Assembly (NCBI GenBank): GCA_964036045.1
Contig: OZ038381.1
Span: 107,885,367-107,949,366 of the forward strand
Direction of reading: 5' to 3'
DNA length: 64,000 nucleotides
Source of the DNA: Eutreptiella sp. 'Long Island Sound 2002'
Taxonomy: Eukaryota; Euglenozoa; Euglenophyceae; Eutreptiales; Eutreptiaceae
Below the pieces are notes generated by a model. It did no database searches. It was given only the letters and a program-made list of their open reading frames with translations, and had not been told where the DNA came from. The translations under genes were made by a program, and so were the position numbers. Position 1 is the stretch's first letter. Each line of letters opens with the position of its first letter. Positions 59,655 through 64,000 of this stretch are shown here, in pieces.

Positions 59655-60540
59655 GGCCTTCCGGCACGTCCATTCTGTGCTGCAGGCCGCTGATGACCTT
59701 GTTCAGCAGCCTGGTCTCGCCCCTGGCCATGTCCAGCTCCCTCTGGGTGGCGGTGGCGACCTTGGCACTCTTGACCATCTCCATCTTGGCAATGTCCAGC
59801 TCCTTCCGTGCGCCCGCGGCGACCCTGGCGATGCGAGTCATCTCGCCCTTGCCCGTGTCTACCTCGCGCTCTAGGGACTGGACCCTCCTGCGGAGGTGGA
59901 CAATCCACTGCCAGGTGGCATCCGGGTCGCCGTTCCCTGGTGGGTCGTCGGGGTCCCCACGGGGTCCTCCAGGAGGGCCTCCGCCAGGTCCGCTCGGTCC
60001 AGGGAATCCTCCCCCGCCCGGTGGTCCGCCTCCAGGGGGTCCATCTGGTGGGTGTCCTCCAGGGGGTCCTGATGGTCCTCCGCCAGGGGGTCCCGGTGGG
60101 TCTCCGCCGGGTTGCCTCGGTGGGTCCGAGGATGGGGGCTTCTTCGTGTAGTTGAAGTCCATGTCATCATCCTCGTCCATGTCGCCCCACCTGGGCGTCT
60201 CCGTCCCGCACGCGGAAGTCTCCGAGCTCCGGTAGGGAGGAGAGAGATCCTCACTCTCACCCTCCGGCTCCATGGGGAGGTCTCCGCCTCCTCCGCCAGC
60301 CCCTCCTCGGCGATGTCGGCGGCCTCGTTCATCCCCGTCGCTGGCGGTGAAGAAGGGGTCGCTGTCGTGCGGGTGTCCGCCCGCTGGCCTCCGTGACCTC
60401 ACGGGGGTCTTCCCCTTACCCTTCCTCCGTCGGTGGGCGATGGGGCCACTGCTCCCACTGCTGCCCGTGTCGACCTCCTCCGGATCCAGCGCCATCTTGG
60501 AGGAGGCGTCCCCTTCGAAGAGCCTTCGAAGGGTCTCCAC
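59434..60540 (-). CDS. Element D ORF0b: Pro/Gly-rich and coiled-coil protein
   Basis: 368 codons in the same frame as ORF0a, separated only by a TGA (60543-60541). The N-terminal half is charged and low-complexity; residues ~145-205 are a collagen-like run of PPG and GGP repeats. A coiled coil follows (RRRVQSLEREVDTGKGEM...KELDIAKMEMVKSAKVA...RELDMARGETRLLNKVISGL), then a Pro/Ser-rich tail. I do not recognise a family. It could be the N-terminal part of a long Gag, read into the Gag frame by a +1 shift in the 220-base overlap. Confidence 0.65.
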   Translation of the reverse strand: METLRRLFEGDASSKMALDPEEVDTGSSGSSGPIAHRRRKGKGKTPVRSRRPAGGHPHDSDPFFTASDGDERGRRHRRGGAGGGGGDLPMEPEGESEDLSPPYRSSETSACGTETPRWGDMDEDDDMDFNYTKKPPSSDPPRQPGGDPPGPPGGGPSGPPGGHPPDGPPGGGPPGGGGFPGPSGPGGGPPGGPRGDPDDPPGNGDPDATWQWIVHLRRRVQSLEREVDTGKGEMTRIARVAAGARKELDIAKMEMVKSAKVATATQRELDMARGETRLLNKVISGLQHRMDVPEGRGSVGSDHPPLESCSSDDGWGPGPGPGRHHAPGGAPRSRPSASAPSLSAPFHHSSGRRNERVPPGSGSEDWRS

Positions 60541-62034
60541 TCAGCATTCTCCCGGGGGAGTCTCGCGGCGGAGCTTGGCCTCAGCCTCCTCCATTGCGGC
60601 GGCCGTGGCTGCGGCAGCTCGCCTTTCGGCCTCCTCCCGGGCACGAGCCGCCTCGGCTTCCCGGGCCCGCTGCAGCCGAGCCTTCTCCGCTTCCAACGCC
60701 GCCAGCTCCGCTTCTGTCTGGGCCCTCTCCTCAGCGACCTTCCGTCGCGCGGCCTCGATGGCATCCTTCCTGGCGGCGTCCGCCTGGGCCTTGGCCGTTA
60801 CTTCGGCGTGGGCCCTTTCCTCCGCCTCTTTCTTTGCCCTCTCTTGGGCAATCGCCTCTTCCAGCGCCTTCACCTCGGCCTCCTTGCAGGCAATGGCCCC
60901 CTGGGTCAAGCGGGCTTCCTCGGCGGCTGCCGCCACCTCACCCGTGATCCGGGCAGTCCCTGCCTCATGGGCGGCCGCAGCTGTGAGACCGGCCGCGATG
61001 GCCGCGACGGTTGAGGCGTGGAAGGCTGTGCCTCTGCCCCACTCTGTGGCCTCCTGCTTGGCGATGCCGACGGCGCCCTCCACGGCAGCGTTCTGCTGCG
61101 TGGCCCGTTGCCGGGGGACCTGAAGGTTGCAGGGCACCCCACAGGTGCGCTCGCAGGCGCACGCCACATCCCTTTGGTGGGGAGCGACGCTGCTGCTGGA
61201 GCTGGCCTGGTCGGCCGGCATCCTCCCGCGGTGGGCTGACTCCACGTCGCTGCTGGGGCCTGACTTCCTCAGGAGCAGCGGACGGGGCTTGGTCTTGGCC
61301 TGCTTGGTGAATTCCAGGAAGTCCCCAAGGGTGGTGTGGCCAGGGTGGTGACCGCCACCGGCCCGTTGGGGGCTGTGGGCTGGGGTTCCGCCCCTGGCGC
61401 CTTGGGCGGCTTCGACGGCCAGGGATGCCTGGTTTTCCCGCCACTTCCTGTCCCGCTTCCTGTCCCCGGCGAAACGCTTCTCCTTCCCAGGAGAGGCACT
61501 GCTGCTGCTGGTGCCCTGCAGCGTGCGCGCGTTCCCCAGCTCCGGGAACTCCTTCTCGATTATGTCCCACATGGAGACGTTGATCGTGGCGCCCGACGGG
61601 TACTCGTTGGGCTTCTCTTCCTCCTCAATCCCGTCGGGGCGCAGCCCTTCGCCGGGCCTGTCTGGGCGGGTCCAGACCCTCCAGCGCTTGCGGCGGAAGC
61701 GGTACGCATACCCTTCCACCCGCAGCCATTCCTCCACTCCCCGCAGGCGGTCCTCGCCCATGTCCTCACGGAGCTCGAAGCTCCCGGGCATGCCGCGTTC
61801 GCACTGGGGATTGCTGTGGCGGTAGTGCTGCCCCCACAGCAACCCACGCAGTAGGCGCGCCGCATGGGGGTGGGGCTGCGGCCACGTCTTGCCCGCCTCA
61901 TCCCAATTCACCATTGTTCCCCTCGATGGACTGGTCCTGGGGGTGGTTGTTGAGGCAGTTGCTGAAGCTGGGAGTGCGGCTTTGCTGGTCGGCCGAAGGA
62001 ACTCGTTGATGTCGGAGTTCCGGTCCCTGCACAT
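60541..62034 (-). CDS. Element D ORF0a: unrecognised protein with long coiled coil
   Basis: 497 codons from ATG 62034; a second ATG near codon 41 (MVNWDEAGKTW) is also possible. The first ~160 residues are globular in composition with many Trp and Arg (RRKRWRVWTRPDRPGEG). A Cys cluster CACERTCGVPC lies near 290. Residues ~355-485 form a long Ala/Glu/Arg/Lys coiled coil (KEAEVKALEEAIAQERAKKEAEERAHAEV...). No capsid, protease or RT motif is present. An extra ORF of this kind upstream of gag is unusual in Ty3-type elements. It may help particle assembly, or may have been captured from the host. Confidence 0.68.
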   Translation of the reverse strand: MCRDRNSDINEFLRPTSKAALPASATASTTTPRTSPSRGTMVNWDEAGKTWPQPHPHAARLLRGLLWGQHYRHSNPQCERGMPGSFELREDMGEDRLRGVEEWLRVEGYAYRFRRKRWRVWTRPDRPGEGLRPDGIEEEEKPNEYPSGATINVSMWDIIEKEFPELGNARTLQGTSSSSASPGKEKRFAGDRKRDRKWRENQASLAVEAAQGARGGTPAHSPQRAGGGHHPGHTTLGDFLEFTKQAKTKPRPLLLRKSGPSSDVESAHRGRMPADQASSSSSVAPHQRDVACACERTCGVPCNLQVPRQRATQQNAAVEGAVGIAKQEATEWGRGTAFHASTVAAIAAGLTAAAAHEAGTARITGEVAAAAEEARLTQGAIACKEAEVKALEEAIAQERAKKEAEERAHAEVTAKAQADAARKDAIEAARRKVAEERAQTEAELAALEAEKARLQRAREAEAARAREEAERRAAAATAAAMEEAEAKLRRETPPGEC

Positions 62035-62117
62035 CCTTCACGGAATCGGCGCTGTTGCTGGGCGGCGCTGCGAGGCCCGTGTTGCTCGCGGTTGGTGGCC
62101 CCGAGTGGCACGCAAGG

Positions 62118-62148
62118 GATGGGTAAGCCCGCGGCTGTGAAACGCTTT
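62118..62148 (-). other. Position of the element D primer-binding site
   Basis: The minus-strand sequence next to the LTR is AAAAGCGTTTCACAGCCG. It lacks the TGG start expected for tRNA 3'-end primers. AACGC in the LTR end and GCGTT just after it can pair across the junction, so another priming mode is possible. Confidence 0.45.
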
Positions 62149-64000
62149 TGACGCGTTCCCGTGGGGGGCTTGGCCACGGGACGCTGCGGTAGACACGCAC
62201 AAGCAAGCAGGCAGGCAAAGCACTGCGCTCACAGGGGCATCATTACGCTCGTGTCATGTGACAAAGCGTTTTAGGATCCTCGCCACTCTGCAACGAGGGA
62301 ACAAAAGTATGTACAGCAACACATCAGGATATGTACACATGGGGTTAAGACTGGACTGGGGTAAGGGCATCACAGGACAATAGACACTCAGTCCCAACTC
62401 GTATCCCAATCCCAGGTCCGACCCTCTTAGTGGCTGGTGGGGGCGGGGGCTCAAACACAGACCTTGCCCTCCTCAGTCCGGACCCTGAAACCCTGCCAAT
62501 AGGGGAGGTGCCCTGCCCAGCCACAGGCTGGTTCCTCTGAACCAAGGGGCTCCAAGGCCAACCAACAGCTGCTCCCCATGCTCCCTTAATGAAAGGTCCG
62601 AACTCCCCTCTGAGCCAGAGATATGGCCCCGCCATTATCCCCTAGGAGTTGGTAGCTGAAAATGGGCTGTTTCAGCCCAAACTGATATTAGCTCCGAAAA
62701 CTCCAAAATTGACCCCTCGTCGGGACCCGCCAGAGGTAGGGACGAGGCAACTGACCCCATGCCCTTCGTCTACGAACTCCCTGGAGCCCTCACCCAACCT
62801 GGTTCCTCCTGAGGTCCAGGCATCAGGGCACCACGGGTTCGTCAAGTGGAGTCATAGTTGCCAAAATGGCAAAATGGGCCGTCTCGGGCGACCGTCCAGG
62901 GTAGGAAACCTTGGCGATTTGTCGCGCCAAGCCTTGATTCACAACCCTTGATATCCCCTTTGGTCCCATGCCCTGGGTTATCGCTTGCTGTTACGCTGGC
63001 TGCCTACTGTTCACCAAGGGGATGAACACGCGGATGGGGCAGAAAGCAGCATGCGGTGCAAACGGGGGGATCATGGATCGCACCAACAGTTGAATAACTC
63101 TGGATGAGCCGAAGGAGCACATACGAAACTCAATGGCGTTCAACCCTCTGACATAAGCTACAATAATCACCCTTTCTTCCTGGCTAGATTCTGTGCCCCA
63201 TGGAGATATGATATTTCCAATATGGCATACAATGGCAAAAACAGCGAAACATGGCCAAAATGGCCCAAACTCATGATATCATATCTCCATGGCCACGGCG
63301 AGGATTCTTTCAACCAAGAATGCTATAGACACATGGGACTTAGGTCCCGATATATGCAAGTTTCTAACCCTCATGGTCGCCTCTAGCCATTTTCCCCGTT
63401 GGAGAGAAAGTGACATACAAATGGGGCAGAATGGCAACATACCCCAAATTGGGTGACTCACAACTCTCCCTTCGAGAGGAGAGGCCACATGAGGAAACAC
63501 CCCATTCGATGCGGGTTTATGTGCCCTCTCCGAATTGCCCTTACCCTTGGTCAAGTGGCGCACGCAACCTCGGGGGCGAAATCAGGGGGAGATGGGGTTT
63601 GTGGCCATTCCGGGCAAAACGGCCAAAATTCACCCAAAAGTGGTCCCTCCAAATATCGTATCTCTGTATCACAAGAGAAAGGAGCCTCGGGCTTTTGCAT
63701 GGATGCAAACCGAAGCTTTGCTTCCCTTTCGCATCAAGGGTTGAGGTTCAAAGCATAATGGAAACATTTTTAACACCTCAATCCTTGAAGCACACTATTT
63801 ATGGGAAAAAGTGCATATGTCGGCGATATTGGCATGAACATATCTTTGGGTCATTGAGGAACAAAAATATGAGCAAACACGTTTGGAGAAGGCCCATAGT
63901 AGGTGCCTCAAACATGCACACTATGGTTAGATTGTCTCCGCCCACTCGTGTCATTAGTGCTTGCATATGAGGGCGTGTGCAACGAGGCAGTATGGCACGC
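62149..64000 (-). repeat. Element D 5' LTR, partial
   Basis: Starts TGACGCGTTCC on the plus strand and matches 48298-50151 to the window end, with scattered substitutions and a few indels. About 0.96 kb of it should lie beyond the window. Confidence 0.88.

Larger units (their letters stand above)
48298..64000 (-). mobile_element. Element D: giant Ty3-like element, 5' LTR cut by window end
   Basis: Direct repeats 48298-50151 and 62149-64000 match with an offset of about 13,850 and run off the window. LTR ends on the plus strand are TGATGCG or TGACGCG at the left and CGCTTCA at 51113, a 6-of-7 inverted match, giving an LTR of about 2.8 kb. The interior (51114-62148, 11.0 kb) encodes, in order, two unusual N-terminal ORFs, Gag, protease, MT-like/RT/RNase H, integrase and chromodomain. 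LTR copies differ by several percent (about 8% over the first 560 bases by eye). A nonsense codon and frame change in pol agree with an old, inactive insertion. It begins 13 bases after the B3 Pol stop. Confidence 0.88.

Overview
This window is nuclear DNA from a large, repeat-rich eukaryotic genome. Almost everything recognisable is LTR retrotransposon sequence of the Ty3 (Metaviridae-like) type, nested and rearranged, plus a 5-6 kb GC-rich satellite array. I see no ordinary host gene, rRNA gene, CRISPR array or bacterial operon. The primer-binding sites match the 3' end of an initiator-Met tRNA ending CCTCTGCTACCA, which is not the usual land-plant form. C-to-T lesions at CAG hint at plant- or alga-like CHG methylation. 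The host lineage cannot be fixed from the sequence; an alga or another repeat-rich protist or plant is a low-confidence guess.

Layout. (1) 1-5350: diverged and tandem repeats, including a 732-bp unit duplicated at 1146-2608 with long inverted repeats, and a dispersed repeat with a tRNA-like core at 4554-4642. (2) 5356-16326, minus strand: element A, complete, with 533-bp LTRs that differ at about 3 sites, a TGCTT target duplication, PBS, PPT, and ORFs for ORF1, Gag, protease and a 1507-aa Pol. (3) 18262-25045, minus strand: B1, a broken Ty3-like copy carrying a local inversion and foreign inserts. (4) 25046-32179: a GC-rich block holding about 24 units of a 196/209-bp hairpin satellite followed by diverged dimeric units. 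(5) 32180-36932, minus strand: B2, a second copy of the B family, gag to the start of RT. (6) 36933-37638: second copy of the dispersed tRNA-like repeat. (7) 37639-48297, plus strand: B3, another B-family copy. Its gag is split by element C (37961-43191), a non-coding LTR element with 442-bp LTRs and a GACCT target duplication. (8) 48298-64000, minus strand: element D, a very large Ty3-like element with LTRs of about 2.8 kb, cut by the window edge. It carries two extra ORFs upstream of gag.

Shared architecture. Families A, B and D each place, between the aspartic protease and the reverse transcriptase, a domain resembling the Dam/N6-adenine methyltransferase-like (MT) domain of DIRS retrotransposons. 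Each also joins gag to the next reading frame through a single in-frame stop codon (UAG-G in A and D, UGA-C in B), and A adds short overlaps that need +1 shifts. All three end Pol with a chromodomain-like module. A recurrent MT-like/RT fusion and stop-codon organisation in three divergent families is the most interesting signal here.
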